From Marivita lacus (GTDB taxonomy: Bacteria; Pseudomonadota; Alphaproteobacteria; Rhodobacterales; Rhodobacteraceae): a DNA stretch of 64,000 nt. The position numbers were made by a program, and so were the translations under genes. Location of the stretch: assembly GCF_014637725.1 (NCBI RefSeq), contig NZ_BMFC01000001.1, positions 684,632 to 748,631 of the forward strand. Direction: 5' to 3'. Shown here one piece after another: positions 9,144 through 16,908 of the stretch (its first letter is position 1; each line of letters starts with the position of its first letter). The notes beneath the pieces are model-generated. The model saw only the letters and a list, made by a program, of their open reading frames with translations. It did no database searches and was not told the origin of the DNA.

Positions 9144-9161
9144 TGTAAAGTAAAGTTGACA
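9144..9161. promoter_or_regulatory. PpsR/CrtJ operator, crtI-proximal
   Basis: TGTAAAGTAAAGTTGACA, TGT-N12-ACA, ends 15 bp before the crtI start. Together with 9069-9086 it makes a widely spaced pair in the crtA-crtI divergent promoter, the arrangement described for this intergenic region in Rhodobacter species. Confidence 0.85.
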
Positions 9162-9176
9162 GTATATCATGAGCGA

Positions 9177-10727
9177 ATGATGACAAAACTTGATACGGCC
9201 CTCGCGGCACATTCCGACAAGCTGAGTTCGGCACATGCCGTGGTGATCGGTGCCGGGCTTGGGGGATTGGCTTCGGCCATGCGATTGGGTGCGCTGGGCT
9301 ACCGCGTGACCGTAATCGACAAACTGGATGTTCCGGGTGGGCGCGGGTCGTGCATCTGGAAAGACGGGCACCGGTTCGACCTTGGTCCGACCATCGTGAC
9401 AGTCCCGCAGATTTTCAAAGAGTTATGGGCGGCGTGCGGACGCGACTTTCACAAGGAAGTCGATCTCAGACCGCTTGATCCGTTCTATGAAATCCGCTGG
9501 CCGGATGGGTCGAAATTCACTGCGCGACAGGACACCGAGGCCATGCGCGAAGAGGTGCGCCGCCTGTCGCCCGGCGATGTGGCGGGCTACGACAAGTTCC
9601 TGCGAGACAGCGAGGAACGGTACTGGTTCGGGTTCGAGGATCTGGGCCGCCGGTCGATGCACAAGCTGAGCGACCTGATTCGCGTGTTGCCACGCTTTGC
9701 GATGCTGCGGGCCGACCGGTCGGTCTATGCGCATGCGTCCCGGCGCGTAAAAGATGAGCGGTTGCGGATGGCGTTGTCGTTCCATCCGCTGTTCATCGGT
9801 GGCGATCCGTTCAACGTGACGTCGATGTATATCCTCGTGTCGCATCTCGAAAAGGAATTCGGGGTGCATTACGCGATGGGTGGCGTTGCCGCGATTGCCG
9901 AGAACATGGCCAAGATCATCACCGATCAGGGCGGCACCTTGCGTATGGAAACCGAAGTTGACGAAATCCTCGTCAAGAACGGGCGCGCACGGGGCGTCAA
10001 GCTGGCGTCGGGCGACATGCTGACCGCGGACATCGTCGTGTCGAATGCCGATGCCGGGTATACCTATGACCGTCTGCTGCGCAACCAGCCGCGCAAAAGG
10101 TGGACGCCGAAAAAGCTCAAGTCGCGGCGCTGGTCGATGGGGCTTTATGTCTGGTATTTCGGCACCAAGGGCACGCGCGACATGTGGAAAGATGTGGGGC
10201 ACCACACGATCCTGAACGGTCCGCGCTACAAGGGTCTGGTGCGCGACATCTTCTCGCGCGGGAAAGTGTCTGACGATTTCTCACTCTATGTGCACCGTCC
10301 GACCGTCACCGACCCGAGCGCTGCCCCCGCGGGGGACGACACATTCTACGTTCTGAGCCCTGTCCCGCATCTGGGGCATTCGGATTCAGAGAAGTGGGCC
10401 GATATCGAGCGGCAATACCGCGTGCGTCTGACCAAGGCGTTGGAGGAGCAGTTGTTGCCCGGCTTCTCGAGCCGTGTGACCGCAAGCGAGGTGTTCACGC
10501 CCGAGACGTTCCAGGACAGGTACCTTTCGCCATACGGATCTGGGTTCTCGATCGAACCGCGGATCCTGCAAAGCGCGTGGTTCCGTCCGCATAACGTGAG
10601 CGAGGAGCTGAAGGGGCTGTTTCTGACCGGTGCAGGAACGCATCCCGGTGCGGGTTTGCCGGGCGTCATTTCATCGGCCGAGGTTCTGGCGCAGCTTGTG
10701 CCCGATCCCGCCTTGGTGCGCGGATGA
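9177..10727 (+). CDS. crtI: Phytoene desaturase
   Basis: FAD-dependent desaturase that converts phytoene to neurosporene (three steps, in Rhodobacter-type pathways) for spheroidene synthesis. The protein has a dinucleotide-binding fold VVIGAGLGGLASAMRLG near residue 22, the RFDLGPTIVTVP substrate-domain block, and the C-terminal signature LFLTGAGTHPGAGLPGVISSAEVL. From the ATG at 9177 it is 516 aa. An ATG 8 bp upstream opens a three-codon reading frame (MSE) whose TGA overlaps this start. Overlaps crtB by ATGA. Confidence 0.96.
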   Translation: MMTKLDTALAAHSDKLSSAHAVVIGAGLGGLASAMRLGALGYRVTVIDKLDVPGGRGSCIWKDGHRFDLGPTIVTVPQIFKELWAACGRDFHKEVDLRPLDPFYEIRWPDGSKFTARQDTEAMREEVRRLSPGDVAGYDKFLRDSEERYWFGFEDLGRRSMHKLSDLIRVLPRFAMLRADRSVYAHASRRVKDERLRMALSFHPLFIGGDPFNVTSMYILVSHLEKEFGVHYAMGGVAAIAENMAKIITDQGGTLRMETEVDEILVKNGRARGVKLASGDMLTADIVVSNADAGYTYDRLLRNQPRKRWTPKKLKSRRWSMGLYVWYFGTKGTRDMWKDVGHHTILNGPRYKGLVRDIFSRGKVSDDFSLYVHRPTVTDPSAAPAGDDTFYVLSPVPHLGHSDSEKWADIERQYRVRLTKALEEQLLPGFSSRVTASEVFTPETFQDRYLSPYGSGFSIEPRILQSAWFRPHNVSEELKGLFLTGAGTHPGAGLPGVISSAEVLAQLVPDPALVRG

Positions 10728-11764
10728 CCTGCCGCGAGAGCGATATGGACGCGTGCCGCGAAGCAATCCGGCATGGATCGCTGTCCTTTCACGCTGCATC
10801 ACGTCTGTTGCCAACATCCGTCAGAGACCCGTCGCTTGCGTTGTATGCGTTCTGCCGTCTGGCGGATGACGCGGTCGATCTGCAGCAGGAAAAGGCCGCT
10901 GCGGTTTTGAGGCTTCAGGACCGGCTGGAACGGATTTATCAGGGCCGTCCGGACAATTCGGCACCCGACCGGGCGTTTGCCCGTGTGGTTGAGGAATTCG
11001 AGATGCCCCGCGCGCTACCGGATGCCTTGCTGGAAGGTCTGGCATGGGATGCAATGGGGCGTCGGTACGACACCCTGTCGGAACTGTTCGATTATTCCGC
11101 GCGGGTGGCGTCTGCCGTTGGCGTGATGATGTGTGTCCTGATGCGGGTGCGTGATCCGAACGCTTTGGCGCGCGCCTGTGATCTGGGTGTGGCGATGCAG
11201 CTGACCAATATCTCGCGCGATATCGGCGAGGATGCATTGGAAGGCCGGGTTTATCTGCCGCTGGAATGGCTGGACGAAGCCGGACTGAGCGCGGATCGGT
11301 TCCTTGAAAATCCCAAGCCAACAAAGGCCATCCGTCAGATGACGCGTCGGCTCGTGATGCAGGCGAACCGTCTGTACATGCGGTCCGAAGCGGGCGTCGC
11401 CGCGCTGCCGGTCGCGTCGCGTCCGGGGATTTATGCGGCGCGGTTCATCTATGCCGGTATCGGCGGACAGGTTCAGCGGAGCGGGTACGATTCCATCTCG
11501 ACGCGGGCCCATACGTCCAAAGCGCAAAAGCTGGGCTGGCTGTCGGTTTCCGCGATGCGCGCGGCAATGACTGTCGTGATGCCGAAATCCGCTGTGCTTT
11601 ATGCCCGCAGCCTGCCGGAGACTCAATTTCTGGTGCAGGCAGCAGGGCATGAAAACAAGGGCAGATCGCGGTCAGATGCGGTGTTCGAGGCGCTGTCGCA
11701 AGTCGCGCAGCGTGACAGAGACCACCGTGATGCCTTGAATGGTGTGCATGGTCGGCTTACCTGA
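10724..11764 (+). CDS. crtB: Phytoene synthase
   Basis: Condenses two GGPP molecules to phytoene, the entry to carotenoid synthesis. The 346-aa protein has both Asp-rich metal motifs, CRLADDAVD near residue 45 and NISRDIGEDALEGRVYLP near residue 165, typical of squalene/phytoene synthases. It is coupled to crtI by ATGA and followed 5 bp later by tspO. Confidence 0.96.
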   Translation: MTCRESDMDACREAIRHGSLSFHAASRLLPTSVRDPSLALYAFCRLADDAVDLQQEKAAAVLRLQDRLERIYQGRPDNSAPDRAFARVVEEFEMPRALPDALLEGLAWDAMGRRYDTLSELFDYSARVASAVGVMMCVLMRVRDPNALARACDLGVAMQLTNISRDIGEDALEGRVYLPLEWLDEAGLSADRFLENPKPTKAIRQMTRRLVMQANRLYMRSEAGVAALPVASRPGIYAARFIYAGIGGQVQRSGYDSISTRAHTSKAQKLGWLSVSAMRAAMTVVMPKSAVLYARSLPETQFLVQAAGHENKGRSRSDAVFEALSQVAQRDRDHRDALNGVHGRLT

Positions 11765-11769
11765 CCTAC

Positions 11770-12252
11770 ATGTTCTGGCTTTTGTTCAGCATTTTTCTAC
11801 TGGCCTGCTTTGCCGCAGGCGCAACCGGCGGTTTGTTTCCGCCGGGGCCGTGGTATCGTGATCTGAACAAACCGTCGTGGACTCCACCCGACTGGCTGTT
11901 TCCGGTGGCTTGGACAATCCTTTATGTCTGCATGTCGGTCGCCGGTGCCCGCGCGGCGCTGAGCCCTGACAATGCACTGGCGATGGCGCTCTGGTCCTTG
12001 CAGATTGCATTGAACGGGTTGTGGACACCGGTGTTCTTTGGATTGAAGCGGATCAAACTGGGCATGTTCGTGCTGGCCGGTCTCTGGCTGTCGGTTGCCG
12101 CCACGATCTATGCGTTGTTCCAGGTCGATCTGATCGCCGGGCTGCTGTTCAGCCCCTATCTTGTGTGGGTCACCGTTGCCGGTGCGCTGAACCTGAGTGT
12201 CTGGCGACTGAATCCCGACGAAGCGAACAAGCGCGCGCAGGCTGCGACTTAA
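11770..12252 (+). CDS. tspO: Tryptophan-rich sensory protein TspO (CrtK)
   Basis: A 160-aa five-helix outer-membrane-type TspO/MBR protein that binds tetrapyrroles. In Rhodobacter sphaeroides it negatively affects photosynthesis gene expression, probably through porphyrin efflux or sensing. The family signature GPWYRDLNKPSWTPPDWLFPVAWTILY is intact, as are the Trp-rich ALWSLQIALNGLWTPVFFG and the final LNLSVWRLNP. Located after crtB as in other Rhodobacteraceae (old name crtK). Its stop overlaps the convergent crtC stop by 4 bp. Confidence 0.94.
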   Translation: MFWLLFSIFLLACFAAGATGGLFPPGPWYRDLNKPSWTPPDWLFPVAWTILYVCMSVAGARAALSPDNALAMALWSLQIALNGLWTPVFFGLKRIKLGMFVLAGLWLSVAATIYALFQVDLIAGLLFSPYLVWVTVAGALNLSVWRLNPDEANKRAQAAT

Positions 12253-13190
12253 TCGAACGACCAGTTGCGGCGTCGCGGGACGCGAACGGCAAGCATCGGC
12301 TTCAGGAAGGGTGATCGGAACCGGGTCAGGTCCAATGCCTCGTGGACGCCAATCGTTTTTTCCCCGTCAAGCTGTGTCTCGACCATCGAGCGGGAATAGA
12401 ACGGTGCGTCGAGCATGTTCATCACCTGGCGCGGACGAAAGCCTGAATCTCCCCGCGTTTCCCGACGCACCGCCCAGAGCGACCGTTTGAACTCAAGCTG
12501 TGGGGGCAGGTCAATTTCCGATGCGGTTCCGTCTGCGTCGAAATGAAACCCGGACCCCAGCTCGGATCCGTCAAGCCGGATCGCGTCGTAAAAACATGTA
12601 CTGCCGCCTGCTGCGGGATAGCGCCCCCAGGTCCAGTACGCGAAATCCTCTTCAAGCGAGCGGGTGCCAAAATTGGCGTCGAAATAGCCGTGACCCTTCC
12701 ATTGCCAGCCCGGAGCTTCGAGATCGACAGAAATGTCGGAAACCGGGCCAAAGGGTCGCCAGACATGCGCGCCGTCTTCCGTCAGGGGAAGTTCCACCTG
12801 CGTGATCGCGCTGGGCGTGACGGTGATCGTTCCCCGCACGCGGCTGATCAGCGGCGGGCCGGAGATTTCGTTGATGTCGATCACCAGCTTGCCGTTTTGC
12901 CATCGCATCGATGAGGGTCCAACGGTGAAGGTGTCTTGCGTCTGGCGCAGGGCAGGGGTGCCGCGGTCGGTCATGGTGAAGCGTCCGCCGGGACCATAAG
13001 TTGCCACGTTGATGCAGACATGGTTTTCCGGGTTCTTGCGGCCCGACCACCGATACCAGGGCGAAAAAACCGACCCTATGAAGCCGATGACCGAAACGGC
13101 ACGGGTTCCGTCGCTGCTGATCCCATCGACATACCACCAGGCGTAACCGTTTTCCGGGACTTCGAGATTGAAGTTCGGTCCGTCATGATC
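12249..13190 (-). CDS. crtC: Carotenoid 1,2-hydratase, start codon unclear
   Basis: Adds water to the 1,2 double bond of neurosporene and related acyclic carotenoids on the way to spheroidene. Conserved CrtC blocks run from NGYAWWYVDGISSDG through GFIGSVFSPWYRWSG, NHVCINVATYG, HVWRPFGP and WKGHGYFDANFGTRSLEEDFAYWTWGR to the C-terminal VPRRRNWSF. Similarity begins at about 13190. In this frame there is no ATG, GTG or TTG between there and an ATG at 13466, which would add 92 residues read out of frame through the conserved end of crtD and is unlikely. The end given is therefore the start of similarity, not a proven start codon. Convergent with tspO, downstream of crtD. Confidence 0.82.
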   Translation of the reverse strand, partial: DHDGPNFNLEVPENGYAWWYVDGISSDGTRAVSVIGFIGSVFSPWYRWSGRKNPENHVCINVATYGPGGRFTMTDRGTPALRQTQDTFTVGPSSMRWQNGKLVIDINEISGPPLISRVRGTITVTPSAITQVELPLTEDGAHVWRPFGPVSDISVDLEAPGWQWKGHGYFDANFGTRSLEEDFAYWTWGRYPAAGGSTCFYDAIRLDGSELGSGFHFDADGTASEIDLPPQLEFKRSLWAVRRETRGDSGFRPRQVMNMLDAPFYSRSMVETQLDGEKTIGVHEALDLTRFRSPFLKPMLAVRVPRRRNWSFD

Positions 13191-14650
13191 GCCGCGGCCG
13201 CGTGCCTGCCTGAGAGCGCCGCCATCGGGACGCCCGCCCCCGGATGTGTCCCGCCCCCGGCCAGGTAGAGACCCTTGATCGAAGTTCGCGCCGTCGGACG
13301 CTCCAAGGCGGCTGCCATTCCATGCGGGCTCTGCCCGTAGAGTGAACCGGCGCTGCCCGGGAAGAGCGTTTCGAAACTCTTGGCCGTTGTCAGCGAGTCC
13401 GGTCCCGGCTCCGGCGAGAAGCTCAGACCGAAGCGGCGAAGATGGGGAAAGGTCCGTGTGTGACATATCTCGTAATCCTCGGGCTGTGCCGCGCGCTGGG
13501 TCAAGGGCGGTGTGTTCATGATGATCTCGAAGCGCTCGGTCTGGGGGTTTGGAGCGTTTTGGCCCCGATCTTCGGCGCAGACATAAAGCGTCGGGCTGGA
13601 CGGGATGTAGCCGCGTTCGATCTCGGAGAATTCGTTTTTGCCGGGGTCGCTGAAAAAGACGTTGTGATGCACCAAGGGCAAATCGGACGGTTTGGACGCA
13701 AAGCTCCAGACATTGGCGGAATGGCTGCGCGGGCGTTTGGCGGTGATCGTCGCGGTCTGCGCGGTTGCTTGCCCCAGCAGGCCAAGTGCCAGCGCGCGCG
13801 GATCACCGTTGAAGACGATCTGATCGGCATAAAGCGTCTCGCCAGTTGTCAGTGTGACACCCGACACGCCACCAAAGGCCGTGTTGATCTTTTTCACCGT
13901 CGCATTGGTGCGGATCGTGCCGCCCTTTGTCTGGATCAGCGATGCGATGGCCTTGGCCAGTGCACTCATCCCGCCTTTGACACACCAGACGCCACGCGCT
14001 TCTGCATCCCAGACCAGGGCCAGAAGAGCTGGAGACCGGTCCGGCGATCCGCCGACATAGGTGGCGTATCGTCCGAAAAGTTGGCGTAACCGGGGGTCGG
14101 TGAACGAGGTTGCGAGAAGCCGTTTCAGCGTTTGGCCCACTCCCATGTCACGGATCAGTGACGGATTTTTCATCACATGTGTGGTCAAGGCGGTCAGCGA
14201 TGGTTCGGCTTGCCGCATCATCGGATCACTGAATCCTTCGAACAAGCGTGCGGCGCGCTGGGCAAAGGACAGAAATTCGCTCCTGGCCTTTGGACCGGCA
14301 AACGCCTTGATCGCTTCGGCGCTTCGGGTCCGGTCCGGGAACAGGTCCAGCGGTTCCGAGTCCGGCCACCAGTGACGGGCCAGGATATCCTGCGGAACAA
14401 GGTCGACATGATCGGTCAGTGCTTCGCCGACATCGTCGAACAACGCTTCGAACACGTCCAGCATCGTCAGCACGGTCGGCCCGGCATCGACGCCATTGAC
14501 CTGTCGCATCTTCCCACCCGGCACGGCGTGCCGTTCCAGAATGGTCACGTCGAACCCGCGATGCGCCAAGGGCAGGGCGGTCGCCAAACCGCCGATGCCG
14601 GCACCGATCACGATGACACGTCCAGAGCTGTGCCGTGGTTTTTTCATCAT
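13076..14650 (-). CDS. crtD: Hydroxyneurosporene (methoxyneurosporene) desaturase
   Basis: FAD enzyme that desaturates the C-3,4 bond of hydroxylated/methoxylated neurosporene. It has the FAD fold VIVIGAGIGGLATALPLAHRG near the N-terminus, GGKMRQVNGVDAGPTVLTML, and the carotenoid oxidoreductase C-terminal block LYLAGGGTHPGAGVPMAALSGRHAAAA. The ATG pair at 14650/14647 fits the family start; another ATG lies at 14668. The last roughly 30 residues extend past the usual end and overlap the conserved start of crtC in another frame. A PpsR operator lies 27 bp upstream. Confidence 0.93.
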   Translation of the reverse strand: MMKKPRHSSGRVIVIGAGIGGLATALPLAHRGFDVTILERHAVPGGKMRQVNGVDAGPTVLTMLDVFEALFDDVGEALTDHVDLVPQDILARHWWPDSEPLDLFPDRTRSAEAIKAFAGPKARSEFLSFAQRAARLFEGFSDPMMRQAEPSLTALTTHVMKNPSLIRDMGVGQTLKRLLATSFTDPRLRQLFGRYATYVGGSPDRSPALLALVWDAEARGVWCVKGGMSALAKAIASLIQTKGGTIRTNATVKKINTAFGGVSGVTLTTGETLYADQIVFNGDPRALALGLLGQATAQTATITAKRPRSHSANVWSFASKPSDLPLVHHNVFFSDPGKNEFSEIERGYIPSSPTLYVCAEDRGQNAPNPQTERFEIIMNTPPLTQRAAQPEDYEICHTRTFPHLRRFGLSFSPEPGPDSLTTAKSFETLFPGSAGSLYGQSPHGMAAALERPTARTSIKGLYLAGGGTHPGAGVPMAALSGRHAAAAIMTDRTSISKSRKTVTPGGMSMGSAATEPVPFRSSAS

Positions 14651-14676
14651 CGAATTGTTGACTCGCATTTGCCAAG

Positions 14677-14694
14677 TGTCCAGTATGATTTACA
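14677..14694. promoter_or_regulatory. PpsR/CrtJ operator, crtD side
   Basis: TGTCCAGTATGATTTACA matches TGT-N12-ACA with one arm degenerate (TTTACA rather than TGACA). It pairs with the next site at a 6-bp gap, in the divergent crtD/crtE promoter. Confidence 0.75.
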
Positions 14695-14700
14695 CTAGTG

Positions 14701-14718
14701 TGTCAGCTCAACATGACA
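14701..14718. promoter_or_regulatory. PpsR/CrtJ operator, crtE side
   Basis: TGTCAGCTCAACATGACA, with complete TGTC and GACA arms. It is 23 bp before the crtE ATG and 6 bp from its partner, close enough for cooperative binding of two PpsR units. Confidence 0.85.
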
Positions 14719-14741
14719 ACACATTGTTTTAGGAGTGTTCG

Positions 14742-15617
14742 ATGGGACTTCAGACCCGCATCAATTCTGCTGTAGAGGCGGCAATTCGCATCGGACAGGG
14801 TGGGATACCGCCTGCCAAACTCTCGGACGCGTTGCATTATGCCTGTACGCCGGGCGGCGCGCGAATCCGACCCACGATCCTGATGTCGGTCGCAATGGCC
14901 TGCGGGGATGATTCGCCCAAGATGGCCGATGCCGCCGCCGCCGCCCTCGAACTGATGCATTGCGCGAGTCTCGTTCATGACGACCTGCCCTGTTTCGATG
15001 ATGCTGCGATCCGGCGGGGCAAGCCGTCGGTGCATCGCGCCTATTCGGAACCTCTCGCCGTGCTGGCAGGCGATTCCCTGATCATCCTCGCCTTCGAAGT
15101 GCTGGCGATGGCCGCTGAACATTCCCCGGATCGTGCGGTTCGGCTGATCCGAATCCTGACCCGCCAGTCCGGCATGCCCTATGGCATCTGTGCCGGTCAG
15201 GGCTGGGAGAGCGAAGCCAAGATCGACCTGTCCGCCTATCACCAGTCCAAGACCGGAGCCTTGTTCATTGCCGCCACCCAGATGGGCGCGATTGCCGCCG
15301 GACAGGACGAAGAGCCGTGGTTCGAACTTGGCGCCCGTATCGGAGAGGCCTTTCAGGTTGCCGATGATCTGCGCGATGCGCTTTATGACAGTGAAACGCT
15401 GGGCAAGCCGGTCGGGCAGGATGATCTGCATGGGCGTCCCAATGCGGTTGCGGTTCTGGGTGTCGACGGCGCCCAATCGCGTCTGCGCGACATTCTGAGC
15501 GGTGCAATTTCGTCAATCCCGTCATGCCCGGGCGAGGCGCAATTGGCCGAAATGGTTCGGATGCAGGCCGAGCGGCTGACGCCTGTCCCGCTGACACGCA
15601 CGGCCCGAGCCGGGTAA
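14742..15617 (+). CDS. crtE: Geranylgeranyl diphosphate synthase
   Basis: Prenyltransferase producing GGPP for both carotenoids and the bacteriochlorophyll tail. The 291-aa protein has the first Asp-rich motif HDDLPCFDDA (around residue 83) and second motif VADDLRDAL (around residue 205), with the GGARIRP diphosphate-binding segment at the N-terminus. AGGAG precedes the ATG. It is followed 1 bp later by crtF and probably heads the crtEF-bchCXYZ-puf superoperon. Confidence 0.95.
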   Translation: MGLQTRINSAVEAAIRIGQGGIPPAKLSDALHYACTPGGARIRPTILMSVAMACGDDSPKMADAAAAALELMHCASLVHDDLPCFDDAAIRRGKPSVHRAYSEPLAVLAGDSLIILAFEVLAMAAEHSPDRAVRLIRILTRQSGMPYGICAGQGWESEAKIDLSAYHQSKTGALFIAATQMGAIAAGQDEEPWFELGARIGEAFQVADDLRDALYDSETLGKPVGQDDLHGRPNAVAVLGVDGAQSRLRDILSGAISSIPSCPGEAQLAEMVRMQAERLTPVPLTRTARAG

Positions 15618-15618
15618 A

Positions 15619-16776
15619 ATGACGCTCGCGTCGGATAGCCCGCCGATCGGACGCCGCCCCAAGTCTGGATTGCGGACGCGTTTGATGCGGGTGATTGCGC
15701 GACCGGGATTTCAGCGCTGGGCTTCGGCCTTTCCCCTGACACGCCGAACAGCAGCCAAGGATGGCGCTGAATTGTTCGACCTCGTTCAGGGCTTCGTCAA
15801 ATCACAGGTCTTGTTTGCGCTTGTCGAATTGCGTGTCCTGCACCGCCTGATGGACGGCCCGCAAACTTCTGAAGCGCTGGCCCGGATGTCCGGGCTGCCG
15901 GTCGATCGCATGGAGCGGTTGATGATGGCCGCCACCGCGATGAAGCTCACCCGTCGAGATCGTTCCGGACGTTACGGTCTGGCGCGACTGGGCGCCGCGA
16001 TGGTCGGTGTGCCGGGGCTCGGGGACATGATTCGGCACCATGCGGCGTTCTACCGGGATCTGAACGATCCGGTCGCCTTGCTGCGGGGGGAGGTCGATAC
16101 CGAACTGGCCGCTTTCTGGCCTTATGTCTTCGGTGCTGCAAACGCCACGGATGTCGAGGCGTCAAACCGCTATTCCGACCTGATGGCACGGTCGCAGGAG
16201 ATCGTTGCTGCCGATACTCTCGCGGTTGCCGAGCTGAAACACACCCACCAGCTTTTGGATGTCGGGGGCGGCTACGGCGTGTTTGCCGAAGCTGCCGCGC
16301 TGCGGCATCCCAAGCTGCACGCAACGGTGTTCGATCTGCCGGCGGTGGAAGAGAACGCCCAAGCCCTGTTGAAGCGATCGAAGGCCAAGGATCGGCTGCA
16401 GTTCGTGCCAGGGTCGTTCCGCGATGATCCGCTGCCGGATGGCGCAGATACCGTTTCACTGATCCGCGTTCTTTATGATCATGAGGATCAGACAGTCGAG
16501 TCGTTACTGTCTAAAATAGTTGACACATTGCCAGAGGACGGCCGGTTGCTTGTGTCCGAACCGATGTCCGGCGGTGCCCGGCCCGAGGTGTCCGGCGATG
16601 TGTATTTCAGCTTTTACTGTCTCGCCATGCAGACCGGAACGGTGCGCAGCGCCGCTCGGATAGGCGAATTGTGCAGGAATGCGGGCTTTGCATCGATCAC
16701 GACCTATCCGTCGCGCCGCCCCTTCGTGACCACGACCCTGATGGCAATGAAGAAAAAAAATAAGCCGACTTCATAA
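15619..16776 (+). CDS. crtF: Hydroxyneurosporene O-methyltransferase
   Basis: SAM-dependent methylation of the C-1 hydroxyl of hydroxyneurosporene/demethylspheroidene. The 385-aa protein has an N-terminal dimerisation/winged-helix part (FVKSQVLFALVELRVLHRLM) and a Rossmann SAM site LLDVGGGYGVFAEAA around residue 215. The C-terminal coding part contains an almost exact copy of the bchC PpsR operator at 16508. The tail ends in a Lys-rich KKKNKPTS. Follows crtE by 1 bp. Confidence 0.95.
   Translation: MTLASDSPPIGRRPKSGLRTRLMRVIARPGFQRWASAFPLTRRTAAKDGAELFDLVQGFVKSQVLFALVELRVLHRLMDGPQTSEALARMSGLPVDRMERLMMAATAMKLTRRDRSGRYGLARLGAAMVGVPGLGDMIRHHAAFYRDLNDPVALLRGEVDTELAAFWPYVFGAANATDVEASNRYSDLMARSQEIVAADTLAVAELKHTHQLLDVGGGYGVFAEAAALRHPKLHATVFDLPAVEENAQALLKRSKAKDRLQFVPGSFRDDPLPDGADTVSLIRVLYDHEDQTVESLLSKIVDTLPEDGRLLVSEPMSGGARPEVSGDVYFSFYCLAMQTGTVRSAARIGELCRNAGFASITTYPSRRPFVTTTLMAMKKKNKPTS
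16508..16525. promoter_or_regulatory. Intragenic PpsR/CrtJ operator inside crtF
   Basis: TGTCTAAAATAGTTGACA inside the crtF coding region differs from the bchC operator at 16792 by two bases. Both arms are perfect (TGTC, GACA) and the centre is A/T-rich, unlike the surrounding coding sequence. It lies 266 bp upstream of the bchC operator pair. Confidence 0.7.
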
Positions 16777-16791
16777 GTTTACATGTCAAAG

Positions 16792-16809
16792 TGTCTATTA
16801 TAGTTGACA
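16792..16809. promoter_or_regulatory. PpsR/CrtJ operator 1 of bchC
   Basis: TGTCTATTATAGTTGACA. Its right end is the TTGACA -35 box of the bchC promoter, so PpsR binding would directly occlude RNA polymerase. The gap to operator 2 is 8 bp, the spacing known for the bchC promoter in Rhodobacter. Confidence 0.9.
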
Positions 16810-16831
16810 GATACGTGTGTAAGAATAAACT
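16804..16831 (+). promoter_or_regulatory. Sigma-70 type promoter of bchC
   Basis: TTGACA (16804-16809) and TAAACT (16826-16831) with a 16-bp spacer. The -35 box is in PpsR operator 1 and the -10 box in operator 2. Drives bchCXYZ and, by read-through, puf genes. Box assignment is by eye. Confidence 0.65.
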
Positions 16832-16835
16832 GACA
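16818..16835. promoter_or_regulatory. PpsR/CrtJ operator 2 of bchC
   Basis: TGTAAGAATAAACTGACA, TGT-N12-ACA, 8 bp after operator 1 and covering the putative -10 box of the bchC promoter. Confidence 0.88.
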
Positions 16836-16908
16836 GTATAGACTATCACTGACGACACATCGGATTCGGTTCTGTGAATCCCTGGTCGCCGATTTGCAGG
16901 AGGTTGGG

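Noticed and set aside
13190-13466. Using the ATG at 13466 as the crtC start
   Set aside because: The added 92 residues are an out-of-frame reading of conserved crtD C-terminal codons; kept only as an alternative.
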